A stretch of 64,000 nucleotides of DNA from Acidimicrobiales bacterium. Lineage in GTDB: Bacteria > Actinomycetota > Acidimicrobiia > Acidimicrobiales > RAAP-2. Positions 23,651-31,840 of the stretch are shown piece by piece. Under the pieces are notes generated by a model. The model saw nothing but the letters and a program-made list of their open reading frames with translations, was not told the origin of the DNA and did not search any database. Location of the stretch: NCBI GenBank assembly GCA_025362585.1, contig JANYFR010000054.1, positions 27,117-91,116 on the forward strand, in the 5' to 3' direction. The position numbers and the translations under genes are program-made. Every line of letters starts with the position of its first letter. Positions within the stretch are counted from its first letter, which is position 1.

Positions 23651-25747
23651 GTGAGCTCACCGAACGAGGGAGAACTGTCTGCGTCGCCCATTGACGTCCA
23701 GGCCTTCGGACCGGAGCGCTTTTCGTCACGCGAGTTGTCACGGCTCGAGTTCGGCGCGCGTCTGCTCGACCTGGCCGACGACCACCAGTTAGCGATCCTG
23801 GAGCGTTGCAAGTTCGTGGCGATCTTTGCCGACATGGTCGACGAGTTCTTTCAAGTGCGCGTGGTGAGTCTCGGCGACAAGGTCGCGGCGGGCGTGCAGA
23901 CCCCGTCGGTCGACGGCGTGCGCCCCCGTCAGCAGCTCGCGGCGATTCGCGAACGCGTCCTATCGCTCGTCGAACGACAGGACCGGCTCATGCTCGACTT
24001 CATCTTGCCCGAGCTGGCCCAGAGCGGCATCGCGATCACGCGATTTGGCGACCTCGACCCGGATGAACGAGAGGGACTCACGAAATACTTCGACGAGAAC
24101 GTCTACCCCGTTCTCACCCCCCTCGCCGTCGACCCGGGCCACCCCTTCCCAATGATCTCGAACCTGTCGCTCAACATCGCGGTCACGGTGCGCGACGAGA
24201 TCTCCGGCGAGGAGCGCAGTGCGCGCGTGAAGGTCCCCAACTCGCTGCCCCGATTCCTTCAGGCGGGCCCGAACCAGTGGTGCATGCTCGAGGACCTGAT
24301 CATGGCGAATCTCGGCCGGCTCTTCTCGGGCATGACGATCGGTCGCGCCGATCTCTTTCGCGTGACCCGCAACGCCGACCTGGCGCTCGACGAGGACGAG
24401 GCCGACGATCTCCTCGTCGCGCTCGAAGTCGAACTTCGCCGGCGCCGCTTCGGCGAAGCGCTGCGCGTCGAAATTCAAAGTGGCATGTCCCAGGAGTTCC
24501 TCGAGCTACTCGTCGACCAGTTGGAAATTGATCGGTCCAACGTCTACGTGACCGACGCCCCCCTCGGACTGCACGACCTCTGGAGCCTCTACGCCATTGA
24601 CCGGCCCGACCTGAAGGGCGAGGGTTGGTCGCCGGTCACGCCCAAGCGCCTGCTCGACGGCGACCACGTGGGCGACATCTTCGCCGCGATCCGCGACGAG
24701 GACATCCTGCTCCACCACCCCTACGAGTCCTTCACCGATTCGGTCGAAATGTTCGTCGCCCAGGCGGCCTCGGACCCCAAAGTGGTCGGAATCAAGCAGA
24801 CCCTGTACCGAACGTCGGGCGACTCGCCAATCGTGGCGTCGCTCATTGCCGCGGCGGAGCGCGGTAAGCAGGTCGTCGCGCTCGTGGAACTCAAGGCGCG
24901 CTTCGACGAGGCCGCCAATATCGAATGGGCCAAGGCGCTCGAGGACGCCGGCGTCCACGTCGTCTACGGCATCGTGGGACTGAAGACGCACTCGAAGACC
25001 GCCTTGGTCCTGCGGAGCGAAGGTGACACCACCGCGCGTTACGTCCACGTCGCCACGGGCAACTACAACGGCAAGACCGCCCGGACCTACGAGGACTTCG
25101 GCCTCCTGACGAGCGATCCCGCGATCACCGATGACGTCGGCGAGCTGTTCAACTACCTGACTGGTTTCGCGCGAATCGGCCACTACAAGAAGATCATCGT
25201 CAGCCCCCAGGCGACGCGCGAGCGGATCCTCGAACTGATCAAGGTCCAACGAAACCGGGGCGTCGCGGGCAAGATTTCGATGAAGGTGAACGGCCTCACC
25301 GATCCCTCGATCATTGATGCGCTCTACGAGGCGAGCGGTGAGGGCGTCGAGATACGCCTCGAGGTGCGAACACTGTGCTGTTTACGCCCGGGCGTCGCGG
25401 GACTGTCCGAGAACATCACCGTGCACAGCCTCGTGGGCGAGTTCCTCGAGCATTCGCGGATTCTCATCTTTGGTCGCCCCGAGGAGCCGGACTTCTCGTT
25501 GTACCTGGGCTCGGCCGATCTCATGGAACGCAACCTCGACCGCCGCGTCGAGGTGCTGGTGCCGATCGAGGACCGCCGCCTGCAGCGCGAACTGCTCGAG
25601 GCCTTCGAGATCACCTGGCGCGACGACCTCTTCACGTGGGTCCTCGGCACGGATCGTCGCTGGCGGCGCCTGCAGGCCGTGAACCAATTCTCAGCGCAGA
25701 GGGAGTTCAAACGTCGAGCGAAGGATCGCTCGCCGTTACCCTCCTGA
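23651..25747 (+). CDS. ppk: polyphosphate kinase 1
   Basis: PPK1 reversibly polymerises the gamma-phosphate of ATP into polyphosphate, used as phosphate and energy store and in stress. The 698 residues show the N, H, C1 and C2 regions: LSRLEFGARLLDLADD at the start, HHPYESF, the phospho-accepting H466 in YVHVATGNYN, and the second conserved His H601 in FLEHSRI. The GTG start is chosen because the -10 hexamer lies seven bases before it; ATG 23642 is an alternative. The 3' end overlaps the convergent membrane-protein gene by 41 bases. Polyphosphate and ppGpp (rel, 9331) are linked in stress physiology. Confidence 0.95.
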   Translation: MSSPNEGELSASPIDVQAFGPERFSSRELSRLEFGARLLDLADDHQLAILERCKFVAIFADMVDEFFQVRVVSLGDKVAAGVQTPSVDGVRPRQQLAAIRERVLSLVERQDRLMLDFILPELAQSGIAITRFGDLDPDEREGLTKYFDENVYPVLTPLAVDPGHPFPMISNLSLNIAVTVRDEISGEERSARVKVPNSLPRFLQAGPNQWCMLEDLIMANLGRLFSGMTIGRADLFRVTRNADLALDEDEADDLLVALEVELRRRRFGEALRVEIQSGMSQEFLELLVDQLEIDRSNVYVTDAPLGLHDLWSLYAIDRPDLKGEGWSPVTPKRLLDGDHVGDIFAAIRDEDILLHHPYESFTDSVEMFVAQAASDPKVVGIKQTLYRTSGDSPIVASLIAAAERGKQVVALVELKARFDEAANIEWAKALEDAGVHVVYGIVGLKTHSKTALVLRSEGDTTARYVHVATGNYNGKTARTYEDFGLLTSDPAITDDVGELFNYLTGFARIGHYKKIIVSPQATRERILELIKVQRNRGVAGKISMKVNGLTDPSIIDALYEASGEGVEIRLEVRTLCCLRPGVAGLSENITVHSLVGEFLEHSRILIFGRPEEPDFSLYLGSADLMERNLDRRVEVLVPIEDRRLQRELLEAFEITWRDDLFTWVLGTDRRWRRLQAVNQFSAQREFKRRAKDRSPLPS

Positions 25748-26762
25748 GGGCGCTGTCGCGACGCCACTGGAGAGTGGCGTAGGAGAGCCCCCCGATGGGG
25801 ATCGGAATCCAAAAGTTCACCAGTCGATAGGCGATCACCGCGAGGATCGCCTGACTGTGCGGAACCCCGAATCCGACGAGCGTCGTGATGAGCACACCCT
25901 CGATGACCCCGAGGCCCGCGGGCGTCACGGGGATGGCGGCGAGAATGTTCGCGAGACCGTAGGCGACGAGTAAGTCGATTGGCGACACGACGTGGCCGAA
26001 GGCCCAGACGAAGACCCAGAGGCAGGCCGCGTCGAACAGCCAGTTGGCCGACGCCCACGAGAAGGCGGACCACAGGGTGCTGCGATTGTTCACGAGCATC
26101 GTGATGCGCTCGGCCACCTTGGCGATGAGCGACGAGATCTTCTCGGGGTCGACCACCGGCACGTGGCGCGCGACGAACTGCAGCCAGTTCGCGGCCTGCC
26201 GCTGTCCCCGCGTGATCAGGAGGATCGTGCCGAAGAACGCGGCCAACAAGAAGACGCCGGCGAGGGCGGCGAAGCCGTACGCCGGGTTGAACCCCCGCAG
26301 CGGAATGGAGATCACGAGCGCGGTCCAGAAGATCATGTTCAGCACGACCGCCGAGCCACTGCCCTGGACCGCGAGACCAAAGGCGTTGGTCTCGCGCGGC
26401 ACCCCGAGCTCGTTGAAGATCCGGTAGGAGAGGGCGCCGGCGGGGGCCGTGCCGCCGGGCACGACGTGGCTGATCGCGAGGCCCGCGAGATTGACCCGCA
26501 GCAGGGTGAACCGGCCGGGGGCGTGGGGGTAGAGCACCGAACGGGTCAGTTCAACGTAGGAGTAGATCGCGGCCATCTCCAACAGGACGGCCACCACGAC
26601 GAGGTAGGGGCTGAGGGAGGTGAGCAGGTGCAGCGAGTGGCGGGCCGAAGCGAATTGGGGAAGGACCAGCAACTTGATCACGAAGACCAGGCATCCGACG
26701 CTCAAGATGATGCGCACCTCTCGAGGCAGCGTGAAACGTCTCCTCTGCACGGGCTCGGGCAT
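25707..26762 (-). CDS. YbhN/UPF0104-family membrane protein (LPG synthase transmembrane-like)
   Basis: The 351 residues hold about eight membrane helices with the family signatures ISHVVPGGTAPAGALSYR and IPVTPAGLGVIEGVL, as in the flippase-like N-terminal half of lysyl-phosphatidylglycerol synthases. The soluble aminoacyltransferase half is absent, so it probably moves or handles a polyprenyl- or glycerol-lipid rather than lysinylating one. It is divergent from ppm1 (polyprenol-phosphate mannose synthase), which suggests but does not show a shared lipid substrate. ATG at 26762 with a leaderless-type -10. Confidence 0.85.
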   Translation of the reverse strand: MPEPVQRRRFTLPREVRIILSVGCLVFVIKLLVLPQFASARHSLHLLTSLSPYLVVVAVLLEMAAIYSYVELTRSVLYPHAPGRFTLLRVNLAGLAISHVVPGGTAPAGALSYRIFNELGVPRETNAFGLAVQGSGSAVVLNMIFWTALVISIPLRGFNPAYGFAALAGVFLLAAFFGTILLITRGQRQAANWLQFVARHVPVVDPEKISSLIAKVAERITMLVNNRSTLWSAFSWASANWLFDAACLWVFVWAFGHVVSPIDLLVAYGLANILAAIPVTPAGLGVIEGVLITTLVGFGVPHSQAILAVIAYRLVNFWIPIPIGGLSYATLQWRRDSALRRVTASDPSLDV

Positions 26763-26768
26763 GGGTCA

Positions 26769-26774
26769 ACCTTA
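26769..26774 (-). promoter_or_regulatory. -10 hexamer TAAGGT, leaderless promoter
   Basis: On the minus strand TAAGGT is followed by six bases and the ATG at 26762 of the YbhN-family gene. Confidence 0.5.
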
Positions 26775-26836
26775 AACGTTCGCTAAATCCCTGTTCGTCA
26801 CCGTGGCGGACCCGTGAAGAGTCCCGAGGGCGCCGG

Positions 26837-26842
26837 TAGAAT
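26837..26842 (+). promoter_or_regulatory. -10 hexamer TAGAAT, leaderless ppm1 promoter
   Basis: TAGAAT is followed by six bases and the ATG of ppm1; no ribosome-binding site intervenes. Confidence 0.55.
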
Positions 26843-26848
26843 TGGCCA

Positions 26849-27565
26849 ATGCCCGCGCTCGTGGTCCTGCCCACGTACAACGAGATCTTGAATATCGAGC
26901 CGATGCTGCGGGCGCTGCGCGACGTGGTGCCCCACTGCGTCATCCTGGTCGTGGACGACGCCAGCCCCGACGGGACGAGCGAGGTCGCCGAGAAGATGTC
27001 CGACGAATTGGGCCAAATCGAAATACTGCGCCACGGGTCCAAGAGGGGACTCGGCGCCGCCTACCGTGCCGGCTTCGGGTGGGGTCTCGCGCGGGGCTAC
27101 GACTATTTCGTGGAGATCGACTGCGACTTCAGCCACGACCCCCGAGCGCTGCCGCAACTGCTGGAGGCGGCCGCCACCCACGACGTGGTGATTGGTTCGC
27201 GCTACGTGCCCGGTGGCCACATTCCCCAGTGGTCGCTGTCGCGACGGATGCTCTCGCGCGGCGGCAACCAGTACGCGTCGTTGATGCTCGGGCTCGGCGT
27301 CGCGGACTCCACCGCGGGTTACCGGGTCTACTCGGGCGCGGTCCTCGAGCGGATCGACTACGCGACGGTCGACGCGCGCGGCTACGGCTTCCAGATCGAG
27401 ATGACCTATCGCGCCAAGCGGGCGGGCGCGACGATCATCGAGGTGCCGATATCGTTCACCGACCGTGAACGCGGCGAATCGAAGATGTCGGGCGCCATTG
27501 CCTTCGAGGCGCTAGGGCTGGTGACCAAGTGGGCCGTCGAGCGGACCCTGCAACGCGCTCACTGA
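26849..27565 (+). CDS. ppm1: polyprenol monophosphomannose synthase (GT2)
   Basis: The enzyme transfers mannose from GDP-mannose to polyprenyl phosphate, giving the donor for periplasmic mannosylation of lipoglycans and proteins. The 238 residues are a GT-A, family GT2 domain: VLPTYNE, VVDDASPDGT, the metal-binding EIDCDFSHDP, GSRYVPGG and DSTAGYRVYS. There is no attached Lnt-like acyltransferase domain as in mycobacterial Ppm1. Together with pimA at the left end it points to mannosylated lipids. The 3' end overlaps menF by seven bases. Confidence 0.92.
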   Translation: MPALVVLPTYNEILNIEPMLRALRDVVPHCVILVVDDASPDGTSEVAEKMSDELGQIEILRHGSKRGLGAAYRAGFGWGLARGYDYFVEIDCDFSHDPRALPQLLEAAATHDVVIGSRYVPGGHIPQWSLSRRMLSRGGNQYASLMLGLGVADSTAGYRVYSGAVLERIDYATVDARGYGFQIEMTYRAKRAGATIIEVPISFTDRERGESKMSGAIAFEALGLVTKWAVERTLQRAH

Positions 27566-28803
27566 ACGGCGTCGACCAACACCGACGACAGCACGCTCAT
27601 TAATTTCGCCTTGGTCTCTTCGCGTTCGGCCGTCGGGTCGGACTCGCTCACGATGCCCGCCCCGGCCCACGCTTCGAACTCCCGGCCGTCCAGGACGACG
27701 CCACGGAATCCAATCCACCACTCACCGTCGCCGTTGGCGTCGAGCCAACCGAGCGGGCCCGCGTAGTGTCCCCGGTCGTGGCCCTCGAGCCGGTGGATCA
27801 AGTCGTAGGCGCGCGCGCGCGGGACGCCGCCGACCGCGGACGTCGGGTGCAGCAGGCGCAGCACCGCGAGGGCGTCGGGCGCCCGGCTCTCCGACGAGCA
27901 CGAGGCGCTGATCCACGTGCCCAGGTGGGCCAGCGTGCGCAGCGACACGATCGACGGCGTAGGGTCGGCCGACACGTCGTCGTACACGGTCGCGAGGGTG
28001 TTGACGATTTCGTTGACGGGCACGTTGTGCTCGTGGAGGTTCTTGCTACTGCCGAGCAGCCACTTCTGGTAGTCGTCGGGCGCGACGTTTGCCGGTAGGG
28101 CGATCGTGCCCGCGAGGGGGTTCGAACGGAGCGTCGACCCGGTGCGGCGCGCGAGTAGTTCGGGGGTGGCGCCAACGTAGCGTCGCCCGTCGACCGTGGG
28201 CATTGAGTAGATCGCGCAAAGGGGCTCGCGACGTCGCAGCCGTTGGGCGACCGCGGCCGGGTCGATTGCCTCGGGGACGGAGCCGAGCACGGCGCGCGCC
28301 AGCACGACCTTGTCGATCTCCTTGTTGCGCAGTATCTCAACGGCGAGTGCCACGTTGTGGGCGTACTCCTCGGGGGTCGGCACCAACGTCAGAGAGCGCA
28401 GGCTCTGGGTCTCCTGGACCGGCGCCTGGGCGTGCTCGAGGCGTTCGCGCCATCCGTTGCTGCCCGGGGGGGCGCTGAGCCACGCCGCACCGTCGCGGCT
28501 CTGGGTGAGGCAGAACTCGGGGACGGCGAGGTGCGCCGGGGCGGAGCGGTCAAAGGGGAGGGTCCCGAAGGCCACGACGCCCGTGCCCGGCGGTCCGTCG
28601 TCGCCCACCAGCTCGTGTTCGCCGAGCGCTCGTCGTGCGTCAACGGGCTCGTCCAGCCCGCCCTCGAGCACGACCTGGTCGACCGTGCGCCCGAAGCCCA
28701 CGCGCAGGACGTCACTCGTCTCCAGGAGCCAGCCGTCGCGGGCGCCGACGGCGCGCAGGGCCTCCAGGCGCTGCGGGTCAATGCGCTGGCGAACGAATCT
28801 CAC
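27559..28803 (-). CDS. menF: isochorismate synthase
   Basis: MenF converts chorismate to isochorismate, the first step of menaquinone synthesis. The 414 residues have a variable N-terminal half and the chorismate-binding C-terminal half: IDKVVLARA, RSNPLAGT, HPTSAVGGVPR, GHYAGPLGWLD and WAGAGIV. A siderophore-type EntC would look similar; the menaquinone role is favoured because it directly follows menG, whose stop overlaps its GTG start (GTGA), and menC lies 8 kb away. Confidence 0.88.
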   Translation of the reverse strand: MRFVRQRIDPQRLEALRAVGARDGWLLETSDVLRVGFGRTVDQVVLEGGLDEPVDARRALGEHELVGDDGPPGTGVVAFGTLPFDRSAPAHLAVPEFCLTQSRDGAAWLSAPPGSNGWRERLEHAQAPVQETQSLRSLTLVPTPEEYAHNVALAVEILRNKEIDKVVLARAVLGSVPEAIDPAAVAQRLRRREPLCAIYSMPTVDGRRYVGATPELLARRTGSTLRSNPLAGTIALPANVAPDDYQKWLLGSSKNLHEHNVPVNEIVNTLATVYDDVSADPTPSIVSLRTLAHLGTWISASCSSESRAPDALAVLRLLHPTSAVGGVPRARAYDLIHRLEGHDRGHYAGPLGWLDANGDGEWWIGFRGVVLDGREFEAWAGAGIVSESDPTAEREETKAKLMSVLSSVLVDAVQ

Positions 28804-29492
28804 AGGGCTCTCGTCGCGACGAACTGTTGGCTGAGGCCACCCATGACGCGCCGGTGGTTGACGGCGCTGAAGCCCGATCGGTTGAGCATCCGGGCAATCT
28901 CGTCGCTCGGGGGCAGGTACGCGGTCGACTGCGGTAGGTAGTGGTAGGCGGCGCGGTCCGACAGTATCGAGCCCATGAACGGCACGACGCGCCGGAACCA
29001 GAAGCGAAAGCCGGCGCGCCAGAGGCCCGAGCGCGGTTCGGCCACCTCGAGCAGCGAAAGACGTCCTCCGGGGCGCAGCACGCGGGCCATCTCGTCGAAG
29101 GTTCCCGCGAGGTCCGTAAAGTTGCGCAACGCGTACCCGCACGTCAGTCCGTCAAAGCCGGCGCTGCGAAACGGCAGCGAGGCGGCGTCGGCCTGGACGC
29201 CCTCGCACAGTTCGCGCCCGGCGTGCAGCATTCCGAAACTCAGATCGGTCGCGACCGCGAGGTGGCCCTGGCGGCGCAGTTCGCGGGTGAAGTCACCGGT
29301 GCCGGCAGCAACGTCGAGCACGACGCTCTCGCGCGGCAGGCGCAGGTCGCTCACCGCGCGCCGACGCCAGCGCGCGTCGAGGCCGAACGTCATGAGCCGA
29401 TTGACTAGTTCGTAACGTGACGCAATGGCGTCGAACATGGCGCGCACCTGACGCGTCTTCTCTTCGCCTTGGGGGAGCGGACTTTCGGCCAC
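28800..29492 (-). CDS. menG: demethylmenaquinone methyltransferase
   Basis: MenG/UbiE methylates demethylmenaquinone with S-adenosylmethionine as the last step of menaquinone synthesis. The 230 residues include VRAMFDAIASRYELVNRLMTFGLDARWRR, motif I DVAAGTGDFT, TCGYALRNFTD and VLRPGGRLSLLEV. The GTG start at 29492 gives the usual N-terminus and leaves five bases to the upstream MaoC gene; a CTG/ATC extension upstream is non-homologous. It is the middle gene of MaoC-menG-menF. Confidence 0.92.
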   Translation of the reverse strand: MAESPLPQGEEKTRQVRAMFDAIASRYELVNRLMTFGLDARWRRRAVSDLRLPRESVVLDVAAGTGDFTRELRRQGHLAVATDLSFGMLHAGRELCEGVQADAASLPFRSAGFDGLTCGYALRNFTDLAGTFDEMARVLRPGGRLSLLEVAEPRSGLWRAGFRFWFRRVVPFMGSILSDRAAYHYLPQSTAYLPPSDEIARMLNRSGFSAVNHRRVMGGLSQQFVATRAL

Positions 29493-29497
29493 GTCGT

Positions 29498-29953
29498 TCA
29501 GTGGTAGTAGCGAAAGACCACTTGGGCGACGCACGACGGCTTGGGGGCGTCCTTCACCTCGACGACCACGTCCAGACAGACCTGCACCCCGCCGTTGACC
29601 GCGTCGACCGAGGCGAGGGTCGCGCCGGCCCGGATCTCGGAGCCGACCGGCACCGGACTCGTGAATCGAACCTTGTTGGTACCGTAGTTGACGCCCATCG
29701 CGACACCCTCGACGCGAAGCACCCCGCCCAAGAGCACGGGGATGAGCGAGAGGGTGAGGTACCCGTGGGCGATCGTCGTGCCGAAGGGTCCGCTCGTCGC
29801 GCGCTCGGGGTCGACGTGGATCCACTGGTGATCCCCGGTCGCGTCGGCGAACAGATTCACCTGCTCCTGGGTAACGACCTGGTAGGGCGAGTAGCCGAGG
29901 TGGGTCCCCACGAGCGCCGTCAGTTCGTCAATGCTCCCTACGTGTGTCGTCAT
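29498..29953 (-). CDS. MaoC-family hot-dog-fold dehydratase-like protein
   Basis: The 151-residue protein is a single hot-dog domain of the MaoC type, with the hydratase signature ADATGDHQWIHVD (Asp and His of the hydratase-2 motif) and GPFGTTIAHGYLTLSL. Such proteins hydrate enoyl-CoA or enoyl-ACP thioesters. A leadered promoter (-10 at 29970-29975) and an AGGAGG-like site precede the ATG. It heads the operon with menG and menF, which makes a link to menaquinone or to DHNA-CoA handling conceivable, but MaoC is not a known thioesterase and the placement may be chance. Confidence 0.85.
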   Translation of the reverse strand: MTTHVGSIDELTALVGTHLGYSPYQVVTQEQVNLFADATGDHQWIHVDPERATSGPFGTTIAHGYLTLSLIPVLLGGVLRVEGVAMGVNYGTNKVRFTSPVPVGSEIRAGATLASVDAVNGGVQVCLDVVVEVKDAPKPSCVAQVVFRYYH

Positions 29954-29969
29954 CAGAACCTCCGCAGCA

Positions 29970-29975
29970 ACTCTA
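29970..29975 (-). promoter_or_regulatory. -10 hexamer TAGAGT, MaoC-menG-menF promoter
   Basis: The hexamer lies 16 bases before the ATG at 29953 on the minus strand, and a GGAGGT site at 29958-29963 lies between them. This gives a very short but leadered mRNA. Confidence 0.4.
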
Positions 29976-30019
29976 TCTTTCGGATTCCGCGACCGGTCGC
30001 TCGTCACGCGCACGACCCT

Positions 30020-30025
30020 TACAAT
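30020..30025 (+). promoter_or_regulatory. -10 hexamer TACAAT, leaderless promoter of VIT1-like gene
   Basis: TACAAT, close to the consensus TATAAT, is followed by six bases and the ATG at 30032. Confidence 0.55.
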
Positions 30026-30031
30026 GGTGAG

Positions 30032-30733
30032 ATGAGTGAAGAGGTCCACCCCGAACGACACCGTCAGATCACGAGTGGCTGGTTCCGCGCCGCGATCTTT
30101 GGCGTCAGCGACGGTCTCGTCACCAACACGTCGCTGATCCTGGGCTTCGCCGGCGCCAATCCCGGCCACAGCGTCGTGCGTCTCGCCGGCCTCGCCGGAC
30201 TGGTCGCGGGGGGCTTTTCGATGGCGAGCGGCGAGTACGTCTCGATGCGCGCGCAAAAAGAGACCCTGGAGTACGAGATCGGTGTCGAGCGCAAGTCGCT
30301 GCTCGATCACCCCGACGAGGAGCGGGCCGAGTTGCGCGCGCTCTTCATCAAACAGGGCATCGAAGCCGATCTGGCCGAGCGACTCTCGGTCGACCTGATG
30401 AGCGACCACGAGCTCGCGGTGCGCACCCACGCCCGCGAGGAGTTGGGCGTCGACCCCTCCGCGACCGGTTCACCCTGGGGCGCGGCGTTCTCGTCGCTGT
30501 TCGCTTTTGCGATAGGGGCCTTCATTCCCCTGGTCCCCTGGCTGATCAGGTCGTCGGGCAACCAGGTGGTCTGGTCGATCGGCCTCGCGGTCATCGCGGC
30601 CTTCATCATTGGAGGCTCGATCGGGCGCATCACCCGCAAGGGCGTCGTTCGTTGGGGGCTGCGTCAAGTAGCGATTGGGGCGTTGGCGGCGCTCGTCACC
30701 TTCGGGATTGGGCGCCTCGTCGGGGCCCGCTAG
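30032..30733 (+). CDS. VIT1/CCC1-family iron/manganese transporter
   Basis: The 233 residues have five predicted helices with the family start FGVSDGLVTNTSLILGFAGA and GGFSMASGEYVSMRAQ, then a charged helical cytoplasmic segment (about residues 85-140) where eukaryotic VIT1 binds metal, and three C-terminal helices. VIT1/CCC1 proteins move Fe2+ or Mn2+ out of the cytoplasm. ATG 30032 is supported by the hexamer six bases upstream; longer in-frame readings run across the divergent promoter. The stop overlaps the mshD stop by four bases on the other strand. Confidence 0.88.
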   Translation: MSEEVHPERHRQITSGWFRAAIFGVSDGLVTNTSLILGFAGANPGHSVVRLAGLAGLVAGGFSMASGEYVSMRAQKETLEYEIGVERKSLLDHPDEERAELRALFIKQGIEADLAERLSVDLMSDHELAVRTHAREELGVDPSATGSPWGAAFSSLFAFAIGAFIPLVPWLIRSSGNQVVWSIGLAVIAAFIIGGSIGRITRKGVVRWGLRQVAIGALAALVTFGIGRLVGAR

Positions 30734-31575
30734 CTCCGACTGAAGCGCACCAGTCGATCGTCGCGCACGACCGTGAAGCCGAGCGCCTGGTACAGCGCCT
30801 TCGCGCCCGCGTTGGACTCGTCGACGAAGAGCATGGCGCGCGAGACGCCCTTGCGGCGAAGGACTTCGAGTCCCTGGGTGACCATCACCCGTCCAAGCTG
30901 GCGGCCCTGAAAGTCCGGGTGAACCGAGATGATGTAGATCTCGCCGAAGCGGTCGGGGTGCAGCTCGTGGACCTTGGTCCAGCACGACGCGGCGAGTTGT
31001 CCGTCGATCTCGAGCAGCAGGAACCCCGACGGGTCGAACCACGGTTCGAGGAGACGCTCGTCGAGATCGGCCATCAACCACGCCCCCTGTTCGGGATGAT
31101 GGGCGAAGGCCGCGTTGTTCTGCTCGAGCCAGGGCTGTTCGTCGCGACCGCGCTCGAAATTGCGCAGCGTCGCCCCCGCGGGCACTGCCACGCACGCGAC
31201 CGGGAGCGCTACCTGCATCAGCTGGAGGGTGCGCACGACCTGGCACGAGCCGTGGTCCAGCGTCTGGGGGCCGCGCGTCCACCAGTCCAGGGTTTCGTGC
31301 GTGACGAAGAGGTGGGCGAGCAGGTGGTCTTCGACCTCGCCACCACACATCTCGACCACGGCGCGTTCAATTCCGTTCACCATCGCGTAGCGCACGAGCA
31401 CGCCGTCGCGGAATTGGAGCCAGTGTTCGGCCCGCCAGCCGTGCACCACGATGCGCCGACGGGCCTCGTCAATCGCCTCGCGGCCGAGCAGGCTCTCGGT
31501 GCGATTGAGCAGATCCAGGACGTCGAGTCGCTCTTCGGTCGTGAGCGACGAGCAGGACTGCCACGATTCGGTCAT
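30730..31575 (-). CDS. mshD: mycothiol synthase (acetyltransferase)
   Basis: MshD acetylates Cys-GlcN-Ins to give mycothiol, the main thiol of actinobacteria. The 281 residues comprise two tandem GNAT domains. The C-terminal one is the better conserved: WFDPSGFLLLEIDGQLAASCWTKVH, GEIYIISVHPDFQGRQLG and the closing LYQALGFTVV. The presence of mycothiol supports an actinobacterial origin and fits a DinB-like protein at 42635, whose family includes mycothiol-dependent enzymes. The start has a -10 hexamer six bases upstream. Confidence 0.88.
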   Translation of the reverse strand: MTESWQSCSSLTTEERLDVLDLLNRTESLLGREAIDEARRRIVVHGWRAEHWLQFRDGVLVRYAMVNGIERAVVEMCGGEVEDHLLAHLFVTHETLDWWTRGPQTLDHGSCQVVRTLQLMQVALPVACVAVPAGATLRNFERGRDEQPWLEQNNAAFAHHPEQGAWLMADLDERLLEPWFDPSGFLLLEIDGQLAASCWTKVHELHPDRFGEIYIISVHPDFQGRQLGRVMVTQGLEVLRRKGVSRAMLFVDESNAGAKALYQALGFTVVRDDRLVRFSRS

Positions 31576-31581
31576 GGCAGC

Positions 31582-31587
31582 AGGTTA
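31582..31587 (-). promoter_or_regulatory. -10 hexamer TAACCT, leaderless mshD promoter
   Basis: On the minus strand TAACCT is followed by six bases and the ATG of mshD; it sits in the 22-base gap after the small upstream gene. Confidence 0.5.
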
Positions 31588-31597
31588 CCGGCGCCAC

Positions 31598-31786
31598 TCA
31601 GTCGGTTCGACCCGCGACGCGCGTAAGACGTCGCAGCAGCGCGCCGATCGTTCGCTCGGCGGCCACTAGCTCGCTGTAGATGTCGGGCGCCATCGCCGCG
31701 CCCTCGGCCTCGACGAGGGCCGTCACGCGCGTCGAGACCTCACTCAGCGTCGAGGTGATGGTGTTGAGTTCGCTCTGGATGCTCAT
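31598..31786 (-). CDS. small helical protein, 62 residues, unknown
   Basis: I do not recognise this protein. It is short, almost entirely helical, and mixes Ser/Thr/Glu with regularly spaced hydrophobics (TALVEAEGAAMAP, SELVAAERTIGALLRRL), suggesting a coiled coil or small adaptor. It is in the same direction as mshD and 22 bases upstream of it. It is kept because it fills the gap exactly, ends with a normal stop and has a plausible -10 (TACTGT, 31828-31833) and AAAGG site upstream. Confidence 0.55.
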   Translation of the reverse strand: MSIQSELNTITSTLSEVSTRVTALVEAEGAAMAPDIYSELVAAERTIGALLRRLTRVAGRTD

Positions 31787-31826
31787 CGAAGCCTTTGGTC
31801 GAGGTCGTGCGCCGCGTGCTGGCGCC

Positions 31827-31833
31827 TACAGTA
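31827..31833. promoter_or_regulatory. overlapping -10 hexamers on both strands (TACAGT / TACTGT)
   Basis: The seven bases TACAGTA give TACAGT on the plus strand, eight bases before the ygfZ ATG, and TACTGT on the minus strand, 41 bases before the ATG of the 62-residue gene. The two promoters would share the same base pairs. Confidence 0.4.
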
Positions 31834-31840
31834 CTGGTCG

